From the NCBI GenBank assembly GCA_934636325.1, contig CAKUAK010000114.1, positions 1 to 34,119 on the forward strand: a DNA stretch of 34,119 bases. Direction: 5' to 3'. Source of the DNA: an uncultured Eubacteriales bacterium. GTDB lineage: Bacteria > Bacillota > Clostridia > Oscillospirales > Butyricicoccaceae. Each line of letters starts with the position of its first letter. Within the stretch, counting starts at the first letter, position 1. Shown here one piece after another: positions 1 to 7,915 of the stretch. The position numbers were made by a program, and so were the translations under genes. A model generated the notes under the pieces. That model did not search any database, was not told where the DNA came from, and worked only from the letters and a program-made list of their open reading frames with translations.

Positions 1-64
1 GTCATATGACCGCGCCGTGCTCTGTCAAAATATCAAATTATATATTCCGGCACCACGCGCCGCC

Positions 65-1942
65 CTATTGTACCTCGGTTATGATGGGAAGCACCATGGG
101 GCTGCGCTTGATCTGCTTGAAGAGGTATTCCGAAAGCTCATCACGGATGCGGTTCTTGATAACGCCGCGATCCCTTGTCTTGCGCTCGGCAATGCAGTCC
201 TCGATGGCCTTTTTTGCAATACGACGCATTCCCTCGTTTAGCTCCTCCGCCTCTTTGGTGAATATGAATCCGCGGGATATTATATTCGGGCCGGAAACGA
301 TGGCCGACAGGTCGCGGCTCATGACCGTCTCGGCAACGATTATACCGTCCTCTGACAAAAGCTTTCTCTCGCGCAGGACGGCCGCGCCGACATCGCCGAC
401 GCCATAGCCGTCGACAAGCACCCTTCCGGCCTGCACCGTAGAGGTCTGGACCGCGGTTTTTCCGTCAAGCTCTACAACAGAGCCGAGATCGCCTATGATG
501 ATGTTCTTGCTGTCGACGCCACAGGTCTGGGCCAGGCTGGCATGCATCAGCAGATGGCGGCATTCGCCGTGAACAGGCATGAAATATTTGGGCCTTGTAA
601 GGGCCAGTATGATCTTGAGCTCCTCCTGGCAGGCATGACCAGAGACATGAACGTCGGCGATGGCGTTATATACAACATCGGCTCCCCTGCGGAAAAGCTC
701 GTTGACCATCTGAGATATGGCCTTCTCGTTGCCCGGTATGGGCGACGCCGATATGATTATGCGGTCATCCTTGCCGACCTCTATCTGGCGGTGGCCGGTA
801 AACGCCATGCGGTAAAGGGCGCTCATCGGCTCGCCCTGGCTGCCGGTCGTTATGACGACCAGCTGATCCATCGGATAACGGTTGATCTGGCTGAGCTCGA
901 TAAGGGTCTTGTCGGGCACCTGAAGATAGCCGAGCTCCAGCGCCACCTTGAGGATATTTTCCATGCTGCGGCCCGAAACGGCCACCTTGCGCTTATATTT
1001 TACGGCGGTGTTGATTATCTGCTGGAGCCTGTCGACATTGGATGCGAAGGTGGCGACGATTATGCGCCTGTCGCAGCCCTTGAAATATGTGTCGAAGGAT
1101 TCGCCGACCTTGCGCTCGCTCATGGATATACCGGCGCGCTCGGCGTTGGTCGAATCGCTCATGAGAAGCATAACGCCGTCGCGTCCCAGCTTTCCGAAGC
1201 GTTCGAGGTCGATCATCTCTCCCCTGATGGGGGTCGGATCTATCTTGAAATCACCGGTCATGACAACGACGCCGACCGGCGTCTTTATGGCAAGAGCAAC
1301 GGCATCGGAGATCGAGTGGTTAACCCTTATAAGCTCGATCTCGAAGCAGCCCAGCTTGAAACGATCGCCGGGCTTTTTGACATTTATCTTAACCTTGCCA
1401 AGATTTTTATGCTCGGATATCTTGAGCGATACCATTCCTGCCGTCAGGGCCGTGCAGTATATCGGCGCCTTGACATCGCGCAGCAGATAGGGCAGCGAAC
1501 CGATATGGTCCTCATGGGCATGGGTCAGAACTACGCCCTTTACCTTATCCTTGTTCTTTACGACATATGTCATGTCGGGTATGACAAGATCGACGCCGAG
1601 AAGCTCGTCATCGGGGAATGTCACGCCGCAGTCGACGATGAACATATCGTCACCGTATTCAAATACGGTCATATTCTTGCCGATCTCGTTGAGACCTCCA
1701 AGGGGGATTATGCGCAGCTTCGGCCCGGAAGACTTTTTCTTCTGCCCGGCCTGCGATGGGTTTTTGACCTTTGCCGGGGTCTCCTGGGTCTTAGCCTTCG
1801 ACGCCGCCCTCCTGGCCGTCTTTGCCGGGACCCCGCCCTTCTTCGCGGGCGTCTGGGTCTTGGGTTCTTTTACCGCGGCTGCGCGGCGTTTTCCCGTATT
1901 GGATGCGCGTTTCGGCTGACTTGCCGTCTTTTTTTCGTCCAT
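65..1942 (-). CDS. rnj: Ribonuclease J (metallo-beta-lactamase/beta-CASP RNase)
   Basis: Endo/5'-3' exoribonuclease of mRNA decay and rRNA maturation, cytoplasmic. The metal-binding motif HAHEDH is present, preceded by the family opening KLRIIPLGGLNEIGKN at about residue 75. The beta-CASP part and the usual C-terminal domain follow, ending in a TAG stop. The protein is 625 residues, longer than the usual 550-560, because of a 73-residue N-terminal tail rich in Lys, Ala, Pro, Thr and Gln that looks disordered and basic. I chose the ATG at 1942 because GGAG lies five bases upstream; an in-frame GTG at 1972 has no better site. It stands alone downstream of the dnaJ terminator, behind a leader with two hairpins. 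Family assignment is certain; J1 versus J2 is not decided. Confidence 0.95.
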   Translation of the reverse strand: MDEKKTASQPKRASNTGKRRAAAVKEPKTQTPAKKGGVPAKTARRAASKAKTQETPAKVKNPSQAGQKKKSSGPKLRIIPLGGLNEIGKNMTVFEYGDDMFIVDCGVTFPDDELLGVDLVIPDMTYVVKNKDKVKGVVLTHAHEDHIGSLPYLLRDVKAPIYCTALTAGMVSLKISEHKNLGKVKINVKKPGDRFKLGCFEIELIRVNHSISDAVALAIKTPVGVVVMTGDFKIDPTPIRGEMIDLERFGKLGRDGVMLLMSDSTNAERAGISMSERKVGESFDTYFKGCDRRIIVATFASNVDRLQQIINTAVKYKRKVAVSGRSMENILKVALELGYLQVPDKTLIELSQINRYPMDQLVVITTGSQGEPMSALYRMAFTGHRQIEVGKDDRIIISASPIPGNEKAISQMVNELFRRGADVVYNAIADVHVSGHACQEELKIILALTRPKYFMPVHGECRHLLMHASLAQTCGVDSKNIIIGDLGSVVELDGKTAVQTSTVQAGRVLVDGYGVGDVGAAVLRERKLLSEDGIIVAETVMSRDLSAIVSGPNIISRGFIFTKEAEELNEGMRRIAKKAIEDCIAERKTRDRGVIKNRIRDELSEYLFKQIKRSPMVLPIITEVQ

Positions 1943-2014
1943 TTTTACTCCATTCTCTGTGAAGCCCCGCACCTTTTGTCTTGAAAATACCGCTTTTTAG
2001 CACAACAAAATAAG

Positions 2015-2037
2015 GTTAGCCGTCCACATCGGCTAAC
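2015..2037 (-). terminator. Hairpin in the rnj leader, terminator-like
   Basis: An 8-bp perfect stem GTTAGCCG/CGGCTAAC with a 7-nt loop. On the minus strand it is followed by CTTATTTTG. It lies between the candidate rnj promoter and the rnj start, so it could be an attenuator or a processing/autoregulatory stem. Role inferred only. Confidence 0.45.
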
Positions 2038-2125
2038 GGGGCCCGATATTCAAATAAAACATAATATATATGATCCCCCACATAGCGCCTTGCTCATGAT
2101 GGGTGAAAATAATCAAAACAACAGC

Positions 2126-2143
2126 CGGGACGTCTGCGTCCCG
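2126..2143 (-). terminator. Second hairpin in the rnj leader
   Basis: A 7-bp stem CGGGACG/CGTCCCG with a 4-nt loop, followed on the minus strand by the T-rich GCTGTTGTTTTG. It begins only about 12 nt after the expected start of the transcript from the promoter at 2162-2190. It could stabilise the 5' end or terminate early. Confidence 0.4.
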
Positions 2144-2161
2144 TAATTAAACACTCGATAT

Positions 2162-2190
2162 ACTATAACATATTATTCCCGCATATGCAA
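2162..2190 (-). promoter_or_regulatory. Candidate sigma-A promoter for rnj
   Basis: On the minus strand TTGCAT, a 17-nt spacer, then TATAGT. It lies just downstream of the dnaJ terminator and about 220 nt before the rnj start, giving rnj its own transcript with a leader of roughly 210 nt. The rest of the 2038-2233 gap shows only AT-rich sequence and the hairpin at 2126-2143. Confidence 0.5.
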
Positions 2191-2233
2191 ATTTTATGTC
2201 GCGATATGTTTGCCTTGAGCCATATATGAAAAT

Positions 2234-2262
2234 CGCCCCGCATGACATCATCATGCGGGGCG
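2234..2262 (-). terminator. Terminator of the hrcA-grpE-dnaK-dnaJ operon
   Basis: Perfect 12-bp GC-rich stem CGCCCCGCATGA/TCATGCGGGGCG with a 5-nt loop. On the minus strand it is followed by ATTTTCAT. It lies 15 nt after the dnaJ stop codon. Confidence 0.75.
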
Positions 2263-2277
2263 TAAGGCATATGCCGC

Positions 2278-3444
2278 TTATTTATTGAACATTTCCTTGA
2301 CCTTGGCAAAGAAACCCTTTTTATCCTTATAATGCTCGTCGTCGACCGAGTCCTCGAACTTACGCAGGATCTCTTTCTGCTCCTTTGTAAGGTTGCGTGG
2401 GACCTCGATGTTGACCTTGACATACTCGTCGCCGCGTCCCTTGCCGTTTATCTTGGGGATGCCGCTTCCGCGCAGACGGAATACCGTTCCGTTCTGCGTA
2501 CCCTCGGGCATGGTGTACTGCACCTTGCCGTCGATGGTCGGCACGGTCAGCTGTGCGCCCAGCGCCGCCTGAGAGAAAGATATCGGCATTTCAAGCATGA
2601 CATCCTGCCCGCTGCGCTTGAAGAGTCTGTGGGGCGCTACCGATACCGTGACGTAAATATCGCCGGCCGGGCCGCCGTTCTTGCCGGCGTTGCCCTGACC
2701 GCGAAGGGGTATCGTCTGTCCGTTGTCGATACCGGCCGGTATCTTGACGGTTATCTTGCGCTTCTTGCGTATCTGGCCGCTGCCGCCGCAGGTGGAGCAG
2801 GGCTCTTTGATGACCTTGCCTGTGCCGTGGCAGTTATTGCAGGGTCCGGATGACTGGAATACGCCAAAGGCCGTGCGCTGTGTCGTCCTGACCTGGCCCG
2901 TGCCGTGGCATATGGGGCAGGTCTCGGGGCTCGTGCCCTTTTTGGCGCCCGTACCGCCGCAGTCGGGGCATGTCTCGCTGCGGTTGATGGCTATCGTCTT
3001 TTCACAGCCGAAGGCGGCCTCCTCAAAGGTCAGCTCAAGGTTGACCGCAAGATCCTGACCGCGCTGGGGGCCTGTGCGGCGGGCCTGGCTCGAACCGCCA
3101 AAGCCGCCTCCGCCAAAACCGCCGCCGAAGAAGCTGCCGAATATATCGCCGAGGTCGATATCGCCCTCAAAACCGCCGAAACCGCCGCCCTGCTGGCCGG
3201 CCCCATATGTGGGGTCGATACCGGCATGGCCGAACTGGTCATACTTTGCCTTCTTTTCCGGATCGGACAGGACCTCGTAAGCGGCGTTGACCTCTTTCAT
3301 TGCTGCTTCGGCAGATTTGTCGCCCGGGTTGAGATCCGGGTGGTATTTCTTTACAAGTTTTCTGTATGCTTTTTTGATCTCTTCGTCCGAGGCACTGCGC
3401 TCGACGCCCAGCACCTCATAGAGGTCACGCCTCTCTTCTGCCAT
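2278..3444 (-). CDS. dnaJ: Chaperone DnaJ (Hsp40)
   Basis: Co-chaperone that delivers unfolded substrates to DnaK and stimulates its ATPase. Domains in order: J domain at about residues 5-70 with HPD (KYHPDLNPGD), a Gly/Phe-rich linker, a Cys-rich zinc domain with four CxxCxGxG repeats (CPDCGGTG, CPICHGTG, CNNCHGTG, CSTCGGSG), and the C-terminal substrate-binding/dimerisation region. 388 residues, full length for type I DnaJ. GGGAG lies about nine bases before the ATG. Last gene of the heat-shock operon, 77 nt after dnaK, with a hairpin in the gap. Confidence 0.98.
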   Translation of the reverse strand: MAEERRDLYEVLGVERSASDEEIKKAYRKLVKKYHPDLNPGDKSAEAAMKEVNAAYEVLSDPEKKAKYDQFGHAGIDPTYGAGQQGGGFGGFEGDIDLGDIFGSFFGGGFGGGGFGGSSQARRTGPQRGQDLAVNLELTFEEAAFGCEKTIAINRSETCPDCGGTGAKKGTSPETCPICHGTGQVRTTQRTAFGVFQSSGPCNNCHGTGKVIKEPCSTCGGSGQIRKKRKITVKIPAGIDNGQTIPLRGQGNAGKNGGPAGDIYVTVSVAPHRLFKRSGQDVMLEMPISFSQAALGAQLTVPTIDGKVQYTMPEGTQNGTVFRLRGSGIPKINGKGRGDEYVKVNIEVPRNLTKEQKEILRKFEDSVDDEHYKDKKGFFAKVKEMFNK

Positions 3445-3473
3445 CTGTGTTAACTCCCTTGTTTATCTCCAAA

Positions 3474-3503
3474 GGCATCCTGCCCCCAAGGGGACAGGAT
3501 GCC
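3474..3503 (-). other. Intercistronic hairpin between dnaK and dnaJ
   Basis: Stem GGCATCCTG/CAGGATGCC continued by CCCC/GGGG after one mismatch, with a tiny loop. Only TTT follows on the minus strand before the dnaJ ribosome binding site, so it is more likely an mRNA stability or processing stem than a full terminator. It may help set DnaK in excess over DnaJ (inference). Confidence 0.5.
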
Positions 3504-3521
3504 GTATCTCGGATGGTCTGA

Positions 3522-5363
3522 TTATTTATTGTCGTCGTCAACGACTTCATAGTCGGCGTCGACAGTACCGTCGTCATTGACCTTGCTGCCGCCCGGCTGC
3601 TGCTGGCCCTGTGCGGCCTCGCCCTGGGGCGCGGCGTTGGCATAGAGCTTCTCGGCAATGGCATAGAACCTCTTTGTCAGTTCTTCGGTGTCGGCCTTGA
3701 TGGCTTCGGTATTATCGCCCTTCAGGGTCTCCTTCAGCTTATTGAGCTGCTCTTCGATCGGGGCCTTCTCTTCGGCTGTTACCTTGTCGCCCAGCTCGCC
3801 GAGGCTCTTTTCCGTCTGATAGACCAGATTCTCGGCGTTGTTCTTGACGTCGACGGCCTCTTTGCGCTTCTTATCCTCTTCGGCAAACTGCTCGGCTTCC
3901 TTGACGGCCTTGTCGATATCGTCCTTCGAAAGGTTGGTCGAGGATGTGATGGTGATCTTCTGTTCCTTGCCTGTGCCAAGGTCCTTTGCCGAAACATTGA
4001 CTATGCCGTTGGCGTCGATATCGAATGCGACTTCGATCTGAGGTACGCCCCTGGGTGCCGAAGGAATACCGTCGAGGTGGAAGCGTCCGAGGGTCTTATT
4101 GCCCGCGGCCATATCCCTTTCGCCCTGAAGGACGTGGATCTCGACCGAGGTCTGACCGTCGGCGGCTGTGGAGAATACCTGCTTCTTATTGGTCGGGATG
4201 GCTGTGTTCCTGTCGATGATCTTCGTGCATACGCCGCCGAGGGTCTCGATGCCCAGCGAAAGCGGTGTGACGTCCATCAGAACGACATCCTTGACCTCGC
4301 CGCCGAGAACGCCGCCCTGGATGGCAGCGCCGATGGCAACGCACTCATCGGGGTTGATGCCCTTGAAGGGCTCTTTGCCGGTGATCCTCTTGACGGCCTC
4401 CTGTACGGCGGGGATCCTCGAAGAACCGCCGACCAGCAGGACCTTATCCAGCTTGGAGGCGTCGATCTTTGCGTCGGACAGAGCCTGGCGGACAGGGCCT
4501 GTTGTGGCCTCGACCAGATCTCTTGTCAGCTCGTCGAACTTTGCCCTTGTAAGTGTCATTTCAAGATGCTTCGGGCCTGTGGCGTCGGCTGTGATATAGG
4601 GCTGGTTGATGGTGGTGGAGGTCATGCCGGAAAGCTCGATCTTGGCCTTTTCGGCAGCTTCCTTAAGACGCTGCATGGCCATTCTGTCGCCTGTCAGGTC
4701 GACACCCTGCTCCTTGCGGAACTCGGATACCATCCAGTCGACTATCCTTGCGTCGAAATCATCGCCGCCGAGGCGGTTGTTGCCGGCCGTGGCCTTGACC
4801 TCGATCATGCCGTCGCCGATCGACAGAAGGGATACATCGAAGGTGCCGCCGCCGAGGTCGTATACCATGATGGTCTGATCCTCTTCCTTCTCTACGCCGT
4901 ATGCGAGAGCAGCAGCCGTCGGCTCGTTGATGATCCTGAGGACTTCAAGTCCGGCGATCTTGCCGGCGTCCTTTGTGGCCTGACGCTGTGCGTCGGTGAT
5001 GTATGCGGGGACTGTGATAACGGCCTGTGTGACCTTCTCGCCCAGATAAGCCTCGGCGTCGGTCTTCAGCTTCTGAAGGATCATGGCCGAGATCTCCTGA
5101 GGAGAATACTTTTTATCATCGATAGAAACTGTATAATCTGTGCCCATTTCCCTCTTAATCGAGATGATGGTCCTCTGGGGGTTGGTGACGGCCTGACGCT
5201 TTGCCACCTGACCGACCATTCTTTCGCCTGTCTTGGAGAAGGCTACGACAGAGGGGGTCGTCCTGGCGCCTTCGGCGTTAGGGATAACAACGGCTTCGCC
5301 GCCCTCCATAACGGCGACACAAGAGTTTGTAGTACCAAGGTCGATACCAATGATCTTTGACAT
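3522..5363 (-). CDS. dnaK: Chaperone DnaK (Hsp70)
   Basis: ATP-dependent Hsp70 chaperone. The N-terminal nucleotide-binding domain opens with GIDLGTTNSCVAV (phosphate 1) and contains VYDLGGGTFDVSLL (phosphate 2). The substrate-binding domain follows from about residue 365, then a helical lid, a Gln/Gly-rich tail and the typical acidic terminus YEVVDDDNK. 613 residues, normal for Bacillota. AAGGAGG stands about nine bases before the ATG. Third gene of the HrcA-regulated operon. Confidence 0.99.
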   Translation of the reverse strand: MSKIIGIDLGTTNSCVAVMEGGEAVVIPNAEGARTTPSVVAFSKTGERMVGQVAKRQAVTNPQRTIISIKREMGTDYTVSIDDKKYSPQEISAMILQKLKTDAEAYLGEKVTQAVITVPAYITDAQRQATKDAGKIAGLEVLRIINEPTAAALAYGVEKEEDQTIMVYDLGGGTFDVSLLSIGDGMIEVKATAGNNRLGGDDFDARIVDWMVSEFRKEQGVDLTGDRMAMQRLKEAAEKAKIELSGMTSTTINQPYITADATGPKHLEMTLTRAKFDELTRDLVEATTGPVRQALSDAKIDASKLDKVLLVGGSSRIPAVQEAVKRITGKEPFKGINPDECVAIGAAIQGGVLGGEVKDVVLMDVTPLSLGIETLGGVCTKIIDRNTAIPTNKKQVFSTAADGQTSVEIHVLQGERDMAAGNKTLGRFHLDGIPSAPRGVPQIEVAFDIDANGIVNVSAKDLGTGKEQKITITSSTNLSKDDIDKAVKEAEQFAEEDKKRKEAVDVKNNAENLVYQTEKSLGELGDKVTAEEKAPIEEQLNKLKETLKGDNTEAIKADTEELTKRFYAIAEKLYANAAPQGEAAQGQQQPGGSKVNDDGTVDADYEVVDDDNK

Positions 5364-5446
5364 AATATTTGTCCTCCTTATATAGAGCTTAGAGTTTTTA
5401 ATTTACTTTTTTATATATCCAAGGGCCGTGGCCCATTGCGATCTTT

Positions 5447-5971
5447 TTAATTTGCCACTTTTACCATGGCGTGTCTTACGACCCGCTCGCCGAGCATATA
5501 GCCCTTGAGGAGCACCTCGGCGACGACATTACCTTCAAGGCTGTCGTCCTCGACATGCATCACGGCGTTGTGGATATTGGGGTCAAAGGCATCGCCGCGT
5601 TCGGCAAAGGGCTTTACACCGAAACGATCGAGGCATTCGTCATACTGCTTGATGATCAGCTCGAGGGACTTTTTGAAGCCCTCGTCGGTCTCCTGCCCCA
5701 TGGCCCTTTCGAGGGTATCTATGACCGGAAGGAATCCGGCGACAGTCGACGCGACGCTGTCGAGATAAAGGCTGTCCTTTTCTTTCTGGCTGCGGGTGCG
5801 GAAGTTCTGGTATTCGGCCAGCACCCTTTTATATCTGTCGTCGAGCTCGGCCAGCTTTTTTTCAAGGTCGTTCTCCGGCGTCTCAGCGGATCCTTTCACA
5901 TCATCCGCCTTCGGCGTCTCTTCGGCCTGCGGCTGAGCTGCGGCTTTTTCTTTTTCTTCGTTAAGGCTCAT
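5447..5971 (-). CDS. grpE: Nucleotide exchange factor GrpE
   Basis: Releases ADP from DnaK. 174 residues: an acidic, low-complexity N-terminus, a long coiled-coil helix (KKLAELDDRYKRVLAEYQNF) and the C-terminal beta domain (FDPNIHNAVMHVEDDS, ending VRHAMVKVAN). I chose the ATG at 5971, with AGGTG six bases upstream, over an in-frame GTG at 5980. The gene overlaps the end of hrcA by 11 nt, implying translational coupling. Confidence 0.97.
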   Translation of the reverse strand: MSLNEEKEKAAAQPQAEETPKADDVKGSAETPENDLEKKLAELDDRYKRVLAEYQNFRTRSQKEKDSLYLDSVASTVAGFLPVIDTLERAMGQETDEGFKKSLELIIKQYDECLDRFGVKPFAERGDAFDPNIHNAVMHVEDDSLEGNVVAEVLLKGYMLGERVVRHAMVKVAN

Positions 5972-7013
5972 TCTTTTCACCTGTACCCTTATCTTGATTA
6001 TGCTTCATATCGTCGAGCATCTTCGTGAAGGCCGAAAGCTGCGCGCTGGCCTTTGAATAATCCATGCGCTTGGGGGCTACGATACCGATGATACCGCGGC
6101 TGCCGCCTTCAAGATCATATGTCGTGAATACGAAGCTGGCGTCCTCCATGACGGGGTCTTCGTTCTCCGGGCCTATCCTGATGTTGATCTGACCGGGCAG
6201 GGCATTCTGCGCAAGCTCGCGTATGCGCTCCGGCTCGGCAAGATGGTCGAGCAGCTCTCCGGCCTTTCTGGCGTCCTGATATTCGCGGTTCTGGAGCAGC
6301 TTTGAGGCTCCTTCAAGATAAAGCTCGAAGCCCGGGCGTTCGCTTCGGCTGCCGTCCATGAAATCGAGCACCTCTTTGAGCAGCAGCGTGAAGGGCGAAC
6401 CCTCGCCGAAGCTCTGGGCTATCAGCGACGGCAGACGGTCGAGCCTGCCCTCGGCCAACGCCAGATTGATGAATCCGGTAAAGGCCGACACATTCTCCGG
6501 CGGCACCGGCGTCGAAAGCCTTATCACACGATTCCTGACCGAGTTTTCGCATATCAGCACCAAGGCGTATATCCGGCCGGTCGATTCCATCGGTATGAGC
6601 TCTATCCTGCGGACGCTCTCTTCCGGCGCGGGGGTCGAAAGAGCCACGGCCGTATGATTGGTTATCTTTGATATGGCCCTTGAAGCAGCCATCAGGATAC
6701 TGTCCATCTCGTTGAGCTTGGCCTGCATCTCGCTGCGCATGCGCTCAAGCTCTAAAGCCGCCATGCGGTAATGATCCATAAGCTGGTCGACATAAAGCCG
6801 GTATGCCAGGTTGGACGGCACGCGCCCCGATGATACATGCTGTTTTTCCAGCAGGCCCATTTCCTCAAGCTCGCTCATCTCGTTGCGGATCGTGGCCGAT
6901 GAAAGAGGCTTACCGAAACTGCCCATCAAAGCCTTGGAGCCGACAGGCTCGGCCGATGTGATGTAATTCTCTATTATCGCCTTGAGTATCATCTGTTTTC
7001 TGTCCGGCAGCAT
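5961..7013 (-). CDS. hrcA: Heat-inducible transcription repressor HrcA
   Basis: Repressor that binds CIRCE and is kept active by GroEL. N-terminal winged-helix region (LPDRKQMILKAIIENYITS; SSATIRNEMSELEEMGLLE) followed by the HrcA GAF-like and dimerisation domains (YDLEGGSRGIIGIVAPKRMD). 350 residues, full length. The ATG at 7013 is preceded by AGGTGAG; the reading frame extends to 7079 but that part runs through the operator and promoter. First gene of hrcA-grpE-dnaK-dnaJ; it represses its own operon through the CIRCE just upstream. Confidence 0.97.
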   Translation of the reverse strand: MLPDRKQMILKAIIENYITSAEPVGSKALMGSFGKPLSSATIRNEMSELEEMGLLEKQHVSSGRVPSNLAYRLYVDQLMDHYRMAALELERMRSEMQAKLNEMDSILMAASRAISKITNHTAVALSTPAPEESVRRIELIPMESTGRIYALVLICENSVRNRVIRLSTPVPPENVSAFTGFINLALAEGRLDRLPSLIAQSFGEGSPFTLLLKEVLDFMDGSRSERPGFELYLEGASKLLQNREYQDARKAGELLDHLAEPERIRELAQNALPGQINIRIGPENEDPVMEDASFVFTTYDLEGGSRGIIGIVAPKRMDYSKASAQLSAFTKMLDDMKHNQDKGTGEKNEP

Positions 7014-7036
7014 CCAGCTCACCTCTTTCCGTTCTG

Positions 7037-7063
7037 TTAGCACTCTCAACCCCCGAGTGCTAA
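7037..7063. promoter_or_regulatory. CIRCE operator (HrcA binding site)
   Basis: Perfect inverted repeat TTAGCACTC-N9-GAGTGCTAA, exactly the canonical CIRCE. It lies directly between the -10 box of the hrcA promoter and the hrcA start codon, covering the expected transcription start. Confidence 0.98.
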
Positions 7064-7064
7064 G

Positions 7065-7095
7065 ATTATAGTACCACATTTTTTCTTCTTGTCAA
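7065..7095 (-). promoter_or_regulatory. Promoter of the hrcA operon
   Basis: On the minus strand a consensus TTGACA (7090-7095) and consensus TATAAT (7065-7070) separated by 19 nt, two more than ideal. The -10 box abuts CIRCE. Confidence 0.75.
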
Positions 7096-7150
7096 TAGGT
7101 TACACAGAAAAATTGTGAATTTTTTGGTAACATTGCACACTATGCCCGAT

Positions 7151-7179
7151 TTGCAATAGCAGACGTAAAATGATAAACT
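7151..7179 (+). promoter_or_regulatory. Candidate promoter for the HD/AlaX/pncB genes
   Basis: TTGCAA, a 17-nt spacer, TAAACT, with a TG extended -10 element. It diverges from the hrcA promoter and lies about 75 nt before the HD-protein start. Confidence 0.45.
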
Positions 7180-7255
7180 ATGGTTAATGTCATTTTACCC
7201 GTATGGAACACCCTTATTTCCCGGATACGCCGGATATATGATACGGAGGACTTAT

Positions 7256-7915
7256 ATGGTCACATTCGAGGACATCAAAAGAAACGAAGATATAAAGATA
7301 TACATCGAGACGGGCAACAACGTCATGGGCGAGATGAAATACACCGAGCACGGCTATGCCCATGCCGGTATCGCCTCTTCAATCGCCAGCAGCATACTCA
7401 ATTCGCTGGGCTATGACGCCCGGACCTGCGAGCTGGCGTCGATAGCCGGATATATGCACGATATCGGCAACAGCATCAACCGCCACGACCACGCCCAGAG
7501 CGGCGCGCTCATGGCCTTCAGCCTGCTCAACAAGCTCGGCATGGATCAGCGCGAGATCGCCCTTATCGTAACGGCCATCGGGCATCACGACGAAGGGACC
7601 GGCGACCCGGTCAATCCGATATCCGCCGCCCTTATAATCGCCGATAAAAGCGACGTCCGCCGTTCAAGGGTGCGTGACAAGGCCGACATTGCCCTCGATA
7701 TACACGACAGGGTCAATTTTGCCGTCACAGGCTCGAAGCTCGATGTCCTTCCCCGCGAAAGGATAATCCGCCTGACCCTGTCGATCGACACCAAGATATG
7801 CGCCGTCATGGATTATTTCGAGATCTTCCTTTCAAGGATGCTTCTCTGCCGCAAGGCCGCCGAATATCTCGGCTGCCGCTTCACACTCGATATCAACGGA
7901 ACGAGGCTGCTTTAA
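7256..7915 (+). CDS. HD-domain metal-dependent phosphohydrolase
   Basis: 219-residue soluble protein with the HD-superfamily metal-ligand pattern: HGYAH (residues 32-36), YMHDIGNS with the HD pair at 68-69, GHHDEG at 110-112 and IADKSD with Asp130. Such proteins hydrolyse phosphate esters of nucleotides or other small molecules; the substrate here is not evident. The start at 7256 has GGAGGA five bases upstream; the frame extends to 7187 but without a good ribosome site. Its stop overlaps the start of the AlaX gene by one base (TAATG), so the two are translationally coupled. Confidence 0.85.
   Translation: MVTFEDIKRNEDIKIYIETGNNVMGEMKYTEHGYAHAGIASSIASSILNSLGYDARTCELASIAGYMHDIGNSINRHDHAQSGALMAFSLLNKLGMDQREIALIVTAIGHHDEGTGDPVNPISAALIIADKSDVRRSRVRDKADIALDIHDRVNFAVTGSKLDVLPRERIIRLTLSIDTKICAVMDYFEIFLSRMLLCRKAAEYLGCRFTLDINGTRLL

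Noticed and set aside
542..1984. A 480-codon plus-strand frame opposite rnj
   Set aside because: Antisense shadow of a conserved gene; no family resemblance.
4077..5360. A 427-codon plus-strand frame opposite dnaK
   Set aside because: Antisense shadow of dnaK.
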